From Ignavibacteria bacterium (GTDB taxonomy: Bacteria; Bacteroidota; Ignavibacteria; Tepidaquicellales; Tepidaquicellaceae), in the NCBI GenBank assembly GCA_016716125.1, contig JADJWZ010000011.1, forward strand, positions 1 to 64,000: 64,000 nt of DNA. The letters are read 5' to 3'. The notes beneath the pieces are model-generated. The model was given only the letters and a program-made list of their open reading frames with translations. It was not told the DNA's origin and searched no databases. Position numbers and translations under genes: made by a program. Below are positions 55,436-63,181 of the stretch, one piece after another (position 1 is the first letter of the stretch; the number at the start of each line of letters is the position of its first letter).

Positions 55436-56382
55436 TTGTTTGTTTTTTTGGTTTTTTCAGTCTGCGTTTTCACTTCGGTGAATGCGCATTCTGAAACAAT
55501 CACAATTACTGTTGGGAATGACGGAGTATCGCATGTTACCGTTAATGTTATTACAGGTGACTCTGTGAAGTGGCGTTTAAATAGTCCCGGTGAAATTAAT
55601 ATTCTCTGTGATGAAAATATTCCGGGCACTTCAGTTCCGGCCGGCGCTTCATATTTTAATTTTACTTTGAATGAAAATTCTCCTGAATTTATATACATAG
55701 TTAAGATCAAAGGAGAATACAACTACAAATTTTGATTAATTCAAATGAAATTAGATGTAAAATATATGCTGTATCGCCATTACCGGTTGAACTTACAGAT
55801 TTTGTAGCAACTACTATAAAAAACGAAGTAATACTTGACTGGAGTACCTCAGGTGAAATAAATAACGACAGATTTGAAGTTCAGAGAATTGAAATTACTG
55901 ATATACCTGATTACAATCCCGATAATTTGATATTCAACACAGTCGGAATCATATCAGGAAACGGCAACTCGAATGAAATCCATCATTATAAATTTACGGA
56001 CAGAAATTTGAATTCAGGCGTTTACCTTTATAGATTAAAGCAGATTGATTTTAACAGTAACTTTCTATATCACTTATTGTCTGATGAGATTGTGATCGGG
56101 ATACCATTGAAATTTAATCTGAGTCAGAATTTTCCAAATCCTTTTAATCCTTCGACTAAGATTGGATTTGAAATTCCCGAAGATGGGAATGTCAGACTTG
56201 TTTTGTTTAATTCAGCAGGTAAAGAGATAGATCTGATTCAGAATGCTGATTTAAAAGCCGGATATCATTATATTGATTTTAACGGCGCTGATCTATCAAG
56301 CGGAATTTATTTTTACAGGATCACATTTAGCTCTCCTAATTTTATAAAAACAGTTTCTAAGAAAATGACGTTGCTGAAATAA
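55436..56382 (+). pseudogene. Degenerate cupredoxin plus PLPVEL and T9SS tail, with -1 frameshift
   Basis: The first frame (55436-55735, TTG start) has a signal-like N-terminus and a cupredoxin-like fold ('ITVGNDGVSHVTVNVITGDSVKWRLNSPG'). The second (55732-56382) continues with 'INSNEIRCKIYAV', the module 'PLPVELTDFVATTIKNEVILDWST' and a T9SS tail. They join at the T4 run near 55730 if one T is added. Upstream in frame, 'SKILKIRFKI' follows an ATA at 55403 where an ATG would be expected, so the true start may be lost. All four copper ligands of the neighbouring domain are replaced (Ile, Phe, Asn, Ile). Confidence 0.75.
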
Positions 56383-56405
56383 GATATACAGTTTATTTAA
56401 TACAA

Positions 56406-56437
56406 AGAGAATTCATATTGTATGAGTTCTCTTTTTT
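56406..56437 (+). terminator. Terminator of the secreted-protein cluster
   Basis: Stem AGAGAATTCATA (56406-56417) with TATGAGTTCTCT (56421-56432; one mismatch) then TTTTTT. Confidence 0.75.
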
Positions 56438-56540
56438 AATTACCAAATTGAAAATAGCTGAGCGTTTTAAACATTGTTCAGATATCATTACAAACCGGAT
56501 AAAAAATTTTTTTTAAAATATTGATTTGGAGTTTTAAAAA

Positions 56541-56605
56541 CTGAAGGGAGAGATTCGAATTCTCGGATTATAATTTGAATAGTACGGCTGTTTATTGAAA
56601 ATCCT
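56541..56605 (-). pseudogene. Decayed tRNA-Ser copy
   Basis: About 65 bases align with the 3' two-thirds of the tRNA-Ser at 56653-56741 (plus-strand blocks GAAGGG, AGAGATTCGAA, CTCGG, TTTGA, GTACG, GTTTA), but the anticodon arm and 5' half are eroded. It lies beyond the tRNA terminator on the same strand. It cannot fold to a functional tRNA. Confidence 0.7.
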
Positions 56606-56614
56606 TAATGAATA

Positions 56615-56650
56615 TAAAAAAAAATCTCTGAGAAAAATTCAGAGATTTTT
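56615..56650 (-). terminator. Terminator after tRNA-Ser
   Basis: Stem AAATCTCTGA (56622-56631) with TCAGAGATTT (56639-56648); on the minus strand it is followed by a T-rich run. Confidence 0.75.
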
Positions 56651-56652
56651 TG

Positions 56653-56741
56653 CGGAAGGGGAGAGATTCGAACTCTCGGTACAGTTTGACCCGTACGACG
56701 GTTTAGCAAACCGTTGGTTTCAGCCACTCACCCACCCTTCC
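56653..56741 (-). tRNA. tRNA-Ser (anticodon GCU)
   Basis: Acceptor arms GGAAGGG and CCCTTCC with discriminator G. The anticodon loop is TTGCTAA, giving GCU. A long variable arm (GTACGGGTC... GTAC) marks a class II tRNA, and the T arm is GAGAGTTCGAATCTCTC. CCA is not encoded. Confidence 0.95.
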
Positions 56742-56806
56742 TGATGTGAAACTAAAATTAACATCACAAATATATTGCTTTAATATTGTGAATTCAATGA
56801 AAGAAA

Positions 56807-58177
56807 TTATTTCATCGAAGTAATATCACTGTAAACTACAAAAATCATAAAGGCAATTAAAATAGCAAATCCGACATTTTGTAATACAAGCTGCACTTTA
56901 TACGGCACAGGTTTTCTTACTATCCCTTCATAAAGCAACAGCATAAAATGACCTCCGTCAAGAGCCGGGAAGGGTAGAATATTAATCACAGCTAGGGAAA
57001 TTGACAGTAATGCAATGAATCCGAGAAATGTAAATATCCCGCCTTCGGCTGACTGGGCTGAAACCTGTGCAATCTTTATCGGTCCGCCTATTGCTTTTTT
57101 AAATGCAATTTCACCTTTGAATATTTTAGCGATTGTTTTAAAAAATAATTCAATCCCCATATAATACATATCATTCGCAGCTTTCGGAACAGCAGTAATA
57201 AAATTGTATTTTATTTCCTTTACAGGACCTGTGTAATTTGCAGCAATCATAATTCCGATTGTTGAATCAGAACCGGGAGTAATTGCGCACTTTAGATTCT
57301 CATCATTTCTTTTCCATCTTATTTCATTTTCTGAATTTGCATTCGATTTAATAAGATCCGTGAGCTGCTGAGGATTAGTTATTTCTACATTATTAAATCC
57401 TGTAATGATATCACCTTTCTGCAGCCCGCATTTTTCCGCCGGCATACCGGAAACAACATCATTAATTTCAGGTCTGTATCCTTCAGCATAAATTCCAAAT
57501 GACCTTTCTGTAAGATCACCTGTTTTATCTTTAGGAACTGAAATTAATTTATCTTCACTGCCTCTTTTTACAAGAAAATCAAGTTTTTCGCCAAGATTAT
57601 CCAGATAGAGTTTTATCTGCACATCTTCCCAGGATTCTACTTTTTTATCATTGATAAATAATATTTTGTCTCCGGGTTTAAGCTCAGTGGAAGCAGCCGG
57701 AGAGTTTATTCCTATGTAACCAATAGTAGTAGTGTCAGTTAAAGTCTTTCCTTTTATAAGCGTTAAAGAGTAAAAAATTAGAAAAGCCAGAAGAAAATTC
57801 ATTATTACGCCGGCGGTAATAACAATCATTCTTTTCCAGACCGGTTTAGCCCTGTATTCCCAAGGCTGCGGTTCTTTATTGATAAATTCCTTATCCATGC
57901 TTTCATCGATCATTCCGGAAACTTTTACATATCCTCCGATCGGGAAAGCGCAGATCCTGTAATCTGTCTTATCACCGAGTATTACTTCATCGCTTAAAGA
58001 ACCAAAAGTAAATCCGTTGATTTTATTGTAACCGAATAGTCTGTAACCAATACCAAGTGCAAATATTTCCGCTCTCATTCCTGTCATTCTGGCGGCTATA
58101 AAGTGACCAAATTCATGAATGAAAACGAGTATTCCGATTACAATAAGAAAGTAAAATGTTGTGCTTAAAAATTCCAT
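56807..58177 (-). CDS. rseP: RIP metalloprotease RseP (site-2 protease)
   Basis: 456 residues. HExxH is at 21-25 ('VFIHEFGHFIAARMTGM') in the first membrane helix. PDZ domains lie in the middle ('GDKILFINDKKVESWEDVQIKL', 'GMPAEKCGLQKGDIITGFNN'), and the third zinc ligand is in 'INILPFPALDGGHFMLLLYEGI'. It cleaves membrane-spanning anti-sigma factors after a first cut. An anti-sigma and ECF sigma pair lies 2 kb upstream on the same strand. Confidence 0.95.
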   Translation of the reverse strand: MEFLSTTFYFLIVIGILVFIHEFGHFIAARMTGMRAEIFALGIGYRLFGYNKINGFTFGSLSDEVILGDKTDYRICAFPIGGYVKVSGMIDESMDKEFINKEPQPWEYRAKPVWKRMIVITAGVIMNFLLAFLIFYSLTLIKGKTLTDTTTIGYIGINSPAASTELKPGDKILFINDKKVESWEDVQIKLYLDNLGEKLDFLVKRGSEDKLISVPKDKTGDLTERSFGIYAEGYRPEINDVVSGMPAEKCGLQKGDIITGFNNVEITNPQQLTDLIKSNANSENEIRWKRNDENLKCAITPGSDSTIGIMIAANYTGPVKEIKYNFITAVPKAANDMYYMGIELFFKTIAKIFKGEIAFKKAIGGPIKIAQVSAQSAEGGIFTFLGFIALLSISLAVINILPFPALDGGHFMLLLYEGIVRKPVPYKVQLVLQNVGFAILIAFMIFVVYSDITSMK

Positions 58178-58234
58178 AGTTATCTTAAACGTGTAAGATA
58201 AAATTAATTAATTAAAAATTAGAGTTAAAAAAAA

Positions 58235-59407
58235 CTACTTAGAATAAAATTTTTGATTTTCTTTAAGTTTTCGTCGTACTGACTCGTCTATATTTATAAT
58301 ATTATCAAGACTTAGTTCCGGATCATCATTAAAATTATTTAAAGTTAATTCGAGTATTTCAGGTATTTCATTAAATCTTATTGCTTCATTTAAAAATAGC
58401 TCAACAGCTATTTCATTCGCAGCGTTTAAAACAGTCGGATAAATTCCGCCTGAATTTAATGAATCTATTGCAAGCTTAAGGCATTTGAACTTTTCATAAT
58501 CCGGCGGTTCAAATGAAAGAGTCAAAGGACTATTAAAATTCATTTTTGGGAAATCATTTATTACTCTATGGGGATATGTAAGAGCGTATTGAATAGGAAG
58601 TTTCATATCCGGAATACCGAGCTGCGCAATTACAGATCCGTCAATAAATTCTACCATTGAATGTATAATTGACTGTTTGTGAATTACAACGGAAATCTGT
58701 GAAGGAGAAAGATTGAAGAGCCACTTAGCTTCTATTATCTCTAAACCTTTATTCATCATGGTTGCAGAATCAATGGTTATCTTCTTTCCCATATTCCAGT
58801 TCGGATGAGCTAAAGCATCCTCAACAGTTACATAATTTAATTCATCAGTTGATTTATTTAAAAACGGTCCGCCTGACGCAGTAAGTATAATTCCCGAAAC
58901 ATTACTCATTTTTTCCCCGGTAAGACATTGGAAAATAGCAGAGTGTTCGCTGTCAATAGGGATCAAAGTACACGAATTCTTTTTAATAAGTTCGTTTACC
59001 AGTTCACCGGCGACAACCAGTGTTTCTTTGTTTGCAAGCGCAATTCTTCTGTCTTTCTTAATGGCATTAACAGTTGGTTCAAGACCGGCAATACCAACCA
59101 GTGATGAGATGAGTAAAGTAAAGTCATCACGTTTCGACAATTCAAGGAGACCTTCTCTGCCTTTGAAAATCTCAAGATCCTTGAAATTATACCTGGAAAT
59201 AAACTGATCACAACTTAATTCATCGGTTATAGCAATTCCTTTAGGAGAATAATTTCTTATCTGTTCAGCAAGCAAATCTATACTAGTATTTGTAGTAAGG
59301 TAGGTTACGGAATAATCTGATCCGTTGTTATTAAGATTATTGATTACTTCAAGAGAATTACATCCGATAGATCCGGTAGAGCCGAAAATACAAACTTTCT
59401 CAGTCAT
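58235..59407 (-). CDS. dxr: 1-deoxy-D-xylulose 5-phosphate reductoisomerase
   Basis: 390 residues. N-terminal NADPH motif 'FGSTGSIGCNSLEVI', metal-binding 'PIDSEHSAIFQCL', 'LTASGGPFLNKS', 'WNMGKKITIDSATMMNKGLEIIEAKWLF' and 'VIHKQSIIHSMVEFIDGSVIAQLGIPDMKLPIQYAL'. It commits carbon to MEP isoprenoid synthesis. Linkage dxr-rseP is common. Confidence 0.96.
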   Translation of the reverse strand: MTEKVCIFGSTGSIGCNSLEVINNLNNNGSDYSVTYLTTNTSIDLLAEQIRNYSPKGIAITDELSCDQFISRYNFKDLEIFKGREGLLELSKRDDFTLLISSLVGIAGLEPTVNAIKKDRRIALANKETLVVAGELVNELIKKNSCTLIPIDSEHSAIFQCLTGEKMSNVSGIILTASGGPFLNKSTDELNYVTVEDALAHPNWNMGKKITIDSATMMNKGLEIIEAKWLFNLSPSQISVVIHKQSIIHSMVEFIDGSVIAQLGIPDMKLPIQYALTYPHRVINDFPKMNFNSPLTLSFEPPDYEKFKCLKLAIDSLNSGGIYPTVLNAANEIAVELFLNEAIRFNEIPEILELTLNNFNDDPELSLDNIINIDESVRRKLKENQKFYSK

Positions 59408-59429
59408 TTTTATATCAAAGACAGTTTAA

Positions 59430-59466
59430 TAAATAAAAAACTCAAGAAACAGAATTCTTGAGTTTT
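59430..59466 (-). terminator. Terminator after the TlpA-like gene
   Basis: Perfect 12-bp stem AAAACTCAAGAA (59437-59448) with complement (59455-59466); a T run follows on the minus strand. Confidence 0.8.
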
Positions 59467-59499
59467 GAATATACTTATTTGTATAATATTAAATTAAAA

Positions 59500-60147
59500 T
59501 TAATTTAAATACTTATTAATAATTTTTAGAAAGTCATCTTTTTTACGGGATCCAATAATTGTTTCTGCAATTTTTCCGTTTTTATCAATTATAAAAGTAG
59601 TAGGAACAGCTTCAATATCTTCACCTGTAGCTTCACCGAAAGCGTTAACTACTTCCTGATTTCCATCCAGTATAGTATATTTCACCGGATTTGATTTTAG
59701 AAAATCACTGACTTTTGCTGATTTTTCCTGTTGAAACACATTCATACCTATCATTCTAAAATCCTTGGATTTCAGCTCTTCTGAAATACTGGAAAGATCA
59801 GGCATTTCCTTTATGCAAGGTCCGCACCATGTCGCCCAGAAATTCAGTAATACAACTTTTCCTTTTAAGTCATTGAGTGATGCTTTTTTGCCGTCTTCGG
59901 TCCATGTTATATTTGGTGATACTTTCTTACCGGCTGATTTTACTACTGTTTCAACAGTAAATAGATTAGAGTTTGAAACTGTTTTAACTGTATTATCTGT
60001 GGGAGTAGTTTTGTTTTCGACGGTTTTTGATTCTTTGGAGTTTTTATATTTATTATCCGAAACTTCCTTATCAGCTGTATCTTTATTACATGATGCTGCA
60101 ATAAGTAAAAGGAAAAGGAATGTAAAACTTAAAATATATTTCTTCAT
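59500..60147 (-). CDS. TlpA-like thioredoxin-fold lipoprotein
   Basis: 215 residues from ATG 60147. A longer frame runs into the anti-sigma gene and lacks a signal. Lipobox AASC (Cys20) is followed by a Lys/Asn/Thr-rich linker and a thioredoxin domain from about 78 with active site CGPC at 108-111 ('LNFWATWCGPCIKEMPDL') and cis-Pro in 'VPTTFII'. Such proteins reduce periplasmic disulfides, including in cytochrome c maturation. It starts 8 bp after the anti-sigma stop, so it is in the sigma operon. Confidence 0.9.
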   Translation of the reverse strand: MKKYILSFTFLFLLLIAASCNKDTADKEVSDNKYKNSKESKTVENKTTPTDNTVKTVSNSNLFTVETVVKSAGKKVSPNITWTEDGKKASLNDLKGKVVLLNFWATWCGPCIKEMPDLSSISEELKSKDFRMIGMNVFQQEKSAKVSDFLKSNPVKYTILDGNQEVVNAFGEATGEDIEAVPTTFIIDKNGKIAETIIGSRKKDDFLKIINKYLN

Positions 60148-60154
60148 TAGATAT

Positions 60155-61108
60155 TTATTTTGATTTAAAATTAGTAAGTGTAAGTTTAATTTCATTTGAT
60201 TCCATTCCTGCAAGAGAAGAACAAACCACATTATCTTTTTGCCACATCACAGTTGACGTGTTTTCAGTCTTATTAATACAGGTTATCCAGTTATCACCGC
60301 TCGTTAATGCGCTTTTCACTTTATCACAAATAATTATCTTATCACTATTCATTAAATTATTCATGGATGCCTGAAAAGTATATATATATTTATTGCCTGC
60401 TCTGTGAATGATATGAGCAATTTTCTCTCCGTTAATTTCATTGCAAACTCCACCGATTAAAACGGCATCTTTTACATCGGGAATAAATACTTTGAAATCC
60501 AGATGCATGTTCATCTTTTCAGCTAATTCAGTTGCATTACTGGTTTCATATTGTACATTTATATTGCCGGACTGAAATTTATCAAAAACTTCTTTGGAAA
60601 TAGTAACAATATCATTTTTTGCAAATTCAGAACTAGTTTCATTGTCCTGGAGATAATTATTTATTGCAAATGCTGATACAATAAGTAAAATAAAAACTAC
60701 GGAAGCGTATGCAAGGTTTCTTTTGAGGTTGGATTTTTGCACCAGCATCTGTTTATTTAAGTAACTTTCATTTTCTTTATTAATAGTAACTGCCTTTTTT
60801 GCTGCGGTTGTTTTAATATAATCATCGATACTTTTCCCAATATTTGTGTACAGGTAAACGGGAGTTTCAATTTTATTCCCAAGTCTTGATTTAAACAATT
60901 CCTTTACGGATTTCTCAAGTTCATATCTGTTCTTAAGATCCTGATCTTTTTCTATTAACTCTTTAATTTGGTTTAACTCATTTTCATCTTTAATTTCATT
61001 ATCAATGTAAGATGATATAAATTCATATTTTAAATCTGAATTTTTCTGATTGGAATTATCAGGTGGGTCAAGTTCAGAATTGGCCGGGTTGTTTGGAGTA
61101 TCAGACAT
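60155..61108 (-). CDS. Anti-sigma factor, single-pass membrane protein
   Basis: 317 residues. Cytoplasmic residues 1-130 include 'LKYEFISSYIDNEIKDENELNQIKELIEKDQDLKNRYELEKSVKELFKS', the zinc-finger-less anti-sigma pattern seen in Bacteroidota. The membrane helix is 131-149 ('NLAYASVVFILLIVSAFAI'). The periplasmic part has four Cys (222, 261, 277, 296). It directly follows the ECF sigma gene (45 bp) and precedes a thioredoxin-fold lipoprotein. Confidence 0.82.
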   Translation of the reverse strand: MSDTPNNPANSELDPPDNSNQKNSDLKYEFISSYIDNEIKDENELNQIKELIEKDQDLKNRYELEKSVKELFKSRLGNKIETPVYLYTNIGKSIDDYIKTTAAKKAVTINKENESYLNKQMLVQKSNLKRNLAYASVVFILLIVSAFAINNYLQDNETSSEFAKNDIVTISKEVFDKFQSGNINVQYETSNATELAEKMNMHLDFKVFIPDVKDAVLIGGVCNEINGEKIAHIIHRAGNKYIYTFQASMNNLMNSDKIIICDKVKSALTSGDNWITCINKTENTSTVMWQKDNVVCSSLAGMESNEIKLTLTNFKSK

Positions 61109-61153
61109 TTAAAAGGGTATAAAGTTTATATAATTATCGATTTGATTTTAAAT

Positions 61154-61969
61154 TCATTTTATGAGATTGCTTTCCACATCATAACCACGCTTTCTCGCGT
61201 ATTCAAGAAGCTTTTGCTGTAAAACTTTTCTGCCTCGGTGAAGTCTGCTTCTAACGGTACCTATTGGACATTGAACAAATTCAGCAATTTCTTCATAACT
61301 TAATCCTTCGAGATCACAAAGTATAACTACAGTTTTAAAATCATCCTGAAGGGAATTTAAAGCATTAAGAAGTTCATCATCAAGTAATTTCGAGAAAACT
61401 TTTTCCTGAAGGTCAGTTGAATCTATCTTTGAGGATCTGATATTATCAAAGAAATTTTCTATTTCACCGTAGTCAACTTTTCCCGGTTCTTTCTGTCTCT
61501 TTCTGTACTTATTAATGAACAAATTTTTCATTATGCGGAACAGCCATGCTTTACAATTAGTTCCTTTTTCAAACTTATCAAAAAATCTGAAAGCTCTTAA
61601 AAAAGTTTCCTGTAAAAGATCGTCAGCGTCAAGTTTATTGCCAGTTAATTTGTAAGCATAATTATGAATAATTTTCATGTGAGGCATAGCTTCTGCATCA
61701 AAATCTTGTTTTCTTTTAAGTAATTCTTCCTCAGAAATTTCTTCGGCTATTTCTTCAGATACTTCTTCAGGATTCTCATCCGGATTTTCTTCTGAATTTT
61801 CATCAGAATTTTCTTCTGAAACATTATCAATGCTGTCACCGGAGTCATCTGAGGAATTAGAATCATTATTCTCTTCCTTATCTTCAATTAAACCGGGATC
61901 TAAGTCTTCATTCAATTCAGTATTCAGATCTGAAGTTTTATTCAACGGATTTTCTTTAGAAGTTGCCAT
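61154..61969 (-). CDS. ECF RNA polymerase sigma factor with acidic N-terminal extension
   Basis: 271 residues. Residues 1 to about 90 are strongly acidic and low in complexity (Glu, Asp, Asn and Ser), not part of the sigma fold. Region 2 runs from about 95 ('KLDADDLLQETFLRAFRFFDKF', 'CKAWLFRIMKNLFINKYRKRQ'), and region 4 near 205-255 ('FKTVVILCDLEGLSYEEIAEFVQCPIGTVRSRLHRGRKVLQQKL'). It would drive an envelope-stress regulon under control of the downstream anti-sigma. Confidence 0.92.
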   Translation of the reverse strand: MATSKENPLNKTSDLNTELNEDLDPGLIEDKEENNDSNSSDDSGDSIDNVSEENSDENSEENPDENPEEVSEEIAEEISEEELLKRKQDFDAEAMPHMKIIHNYAYKLTGNKLDADDLLQETFLRAFRFFDKFEKGTNCKAWLFRIMKNLFINKYRKRQKEPGKVDYGEIENFFDNIRSSKIDSTDLQEKVFSKLLDDELLNALNSLQDDFKTVVILCDLEGLSYEEIAEFVQCPIGTVRSRLHRGRKVLQQKLLEYARKRGYDVESNLIK

Positions 61970-62142
61970 TTTTAAAATTGGAATAAACTAATTATTAATA
62001 GAATATAATACAATGAAAGAATTCTTTTCGAATAAATTCATTTAAAAACAAAATTATTTGTGAAAACTTAAAATCTAAAAGAAAAAGAATTTAGAAAATC
62101 TGTAGAAATGTATTTATATAATTAATTAGATTATTGAAGTAG

Positions 62143-62216
62143 GGCGAACAACGGGGCTCGAACCCGCGACATTCAGAACCACAATCTGACGCTCTGCCAA
62201 CTGAGCTATGCTCGCC
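62143..62216 (-). tRNA. tRNA-His (anticodon GUG)
   Basis: Anticodon loop TTGTGGT gives GUG. G-1 (62216) pairs with C73, a His identity feature, and T8/A9 precede the GCTC D stem. T arm GCGGGTTCGAGCCCCGT. CCA not encoded. Confidence 0.95.
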
Positions 62217-62280
62217 GTAATGTTTTACAAAATAACTTAAACTTATTTTTATTTCAATTCTTATTTCACTGGAACTAATT

Positions 62281-62309
62281 AAAAAAAAATCCCTGTGTTC
62301 AGGGATTTT
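62281..62309 (-). terminator. Terminator after tRNA-Asn
   Basis: Stem AATCCCTG with CAGGGATT; on the minus strand a run of T follows. The 472-bp gap between the sigma gene and crtW holds the two tRNAs and this site. Confidence 0.8.
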
Positions 62310-62310
62310 G

Positions 62311-62382
62311 CTCGACAGGCAGGACTTGAACCTGCAACCCTTCGGTTAACAGCCGAATGCTCCACCATTGAGCTACTGTCGA
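62311..62382 (-). tRNA. tRNA-Asn (anticodon GUU)
   Basis: Acceptor arms TCGACAG and CTGTCGA with discriminator G. The anticodon loop CTGTTAA gives GUU. The T arm is GCAGGTTCAAGTCCTGC. CCA not encoded. Confidence 0.95.
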
Positions 62383-62441
62383 ATAAAACGCCAATATAAA
62401 TACAACATCATTTTTAATCAATGAAGAAATGAAGAATATTT

Positions 62442-63116
62442 TTAATTTCCGGAAATTTTATATAATCTCCACCAGGGGGTCTTTGGACTTGAATGGTGTT
62501 CATGGTGATATCCGAAAAAATAACAGCTAAGCATAGCCCAAAAGTGATTTTTCTTCTGAGACCTTGCGAAGTGCGGAGTCTGAAGTCCTTCATGAGGATT
62601 TCTATGCGGAAGATAAGTACCGAAATAAAATAACTGAAACGTACTTAGTATTGACGGTATTACCCAAAACAAAATTACATTAGCGCTGTCATAAAACAAT
62701 GTTAATATATTGAACAGAACTGCCATTGTTATGAGCTGAAATATTGAAACATAATTTGAAAGAAATTTAAACCACCATAAAACAAAATTCTGAGACCGGG
62801 GATTGAAATCCGGATCATCTTCTGATGTGGGAGTTCGGTGATGCATTAAATGGCTTTTTAAGAGTTTATTAAAACTAAAACCCGCAAAGAGAAAAGATGT
62901 CAAGTAACCTAATGAATTGTTTATATATTTATTTTTGCAGATATTTTTGTGCATGGCATCGTGAGAAGTAATAAATATTCCTGTAAACAAATAAGTCTGA
63001 ATCAGCACATGAAAATACAATATAGGATCTGAAAAGTTGATGTCCGGAATCCCAAGAATATAAAATAAATGTAATACCCAGGCTGTTATGATCATTAAAG
63101 CAATTGCAATTCCCAT
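62442..63116 (-). CDS. crtW: Beta-carotene ketolase (CrtW type), membrane di-iron enzyme
   Basis: 224 residues with the His clusters of the fatty acid desaturase superfamily: HDAMH (52-56), HLMHH (89-93) and HHEHH (204-208). 'LFYFGTYLPHRNPHEG' (162-177) and 'SPKTPWWRL' are distinctive of CrtW ketolases and not of acyl desaturases. Four hydrophobic segments. It would add 4-keto groups to carotenoids. No other carotenoid gene is in the window. Confidence 0.8.
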   Translation of the reverse strand: MGIAIALMIITAWVLHLFYILGIPDINFSDPILYFHVLIQTYLFTGIFITSHDAMHKNICKNKYINNSLGYLTSFLFAGFSFNKLLKSHLMHHRTPTSEDDPDFNPRSQNFVLWWFKFLSNYVSIFQLITMAVLFNILTLFYDSANVILFWVIPSILSTFQLFYFGTYLPHRNPHEGLQTPHFARSQKKNHFWAMLSCYFFGYHHEHHSSPKTPWWRLYKISGN

Positions 63117-63181
63117 TTTATCAGTGAATATAAATTATTAGTTTCAATATCAAATTAATTTATTATTAATAAAATTCAAAA

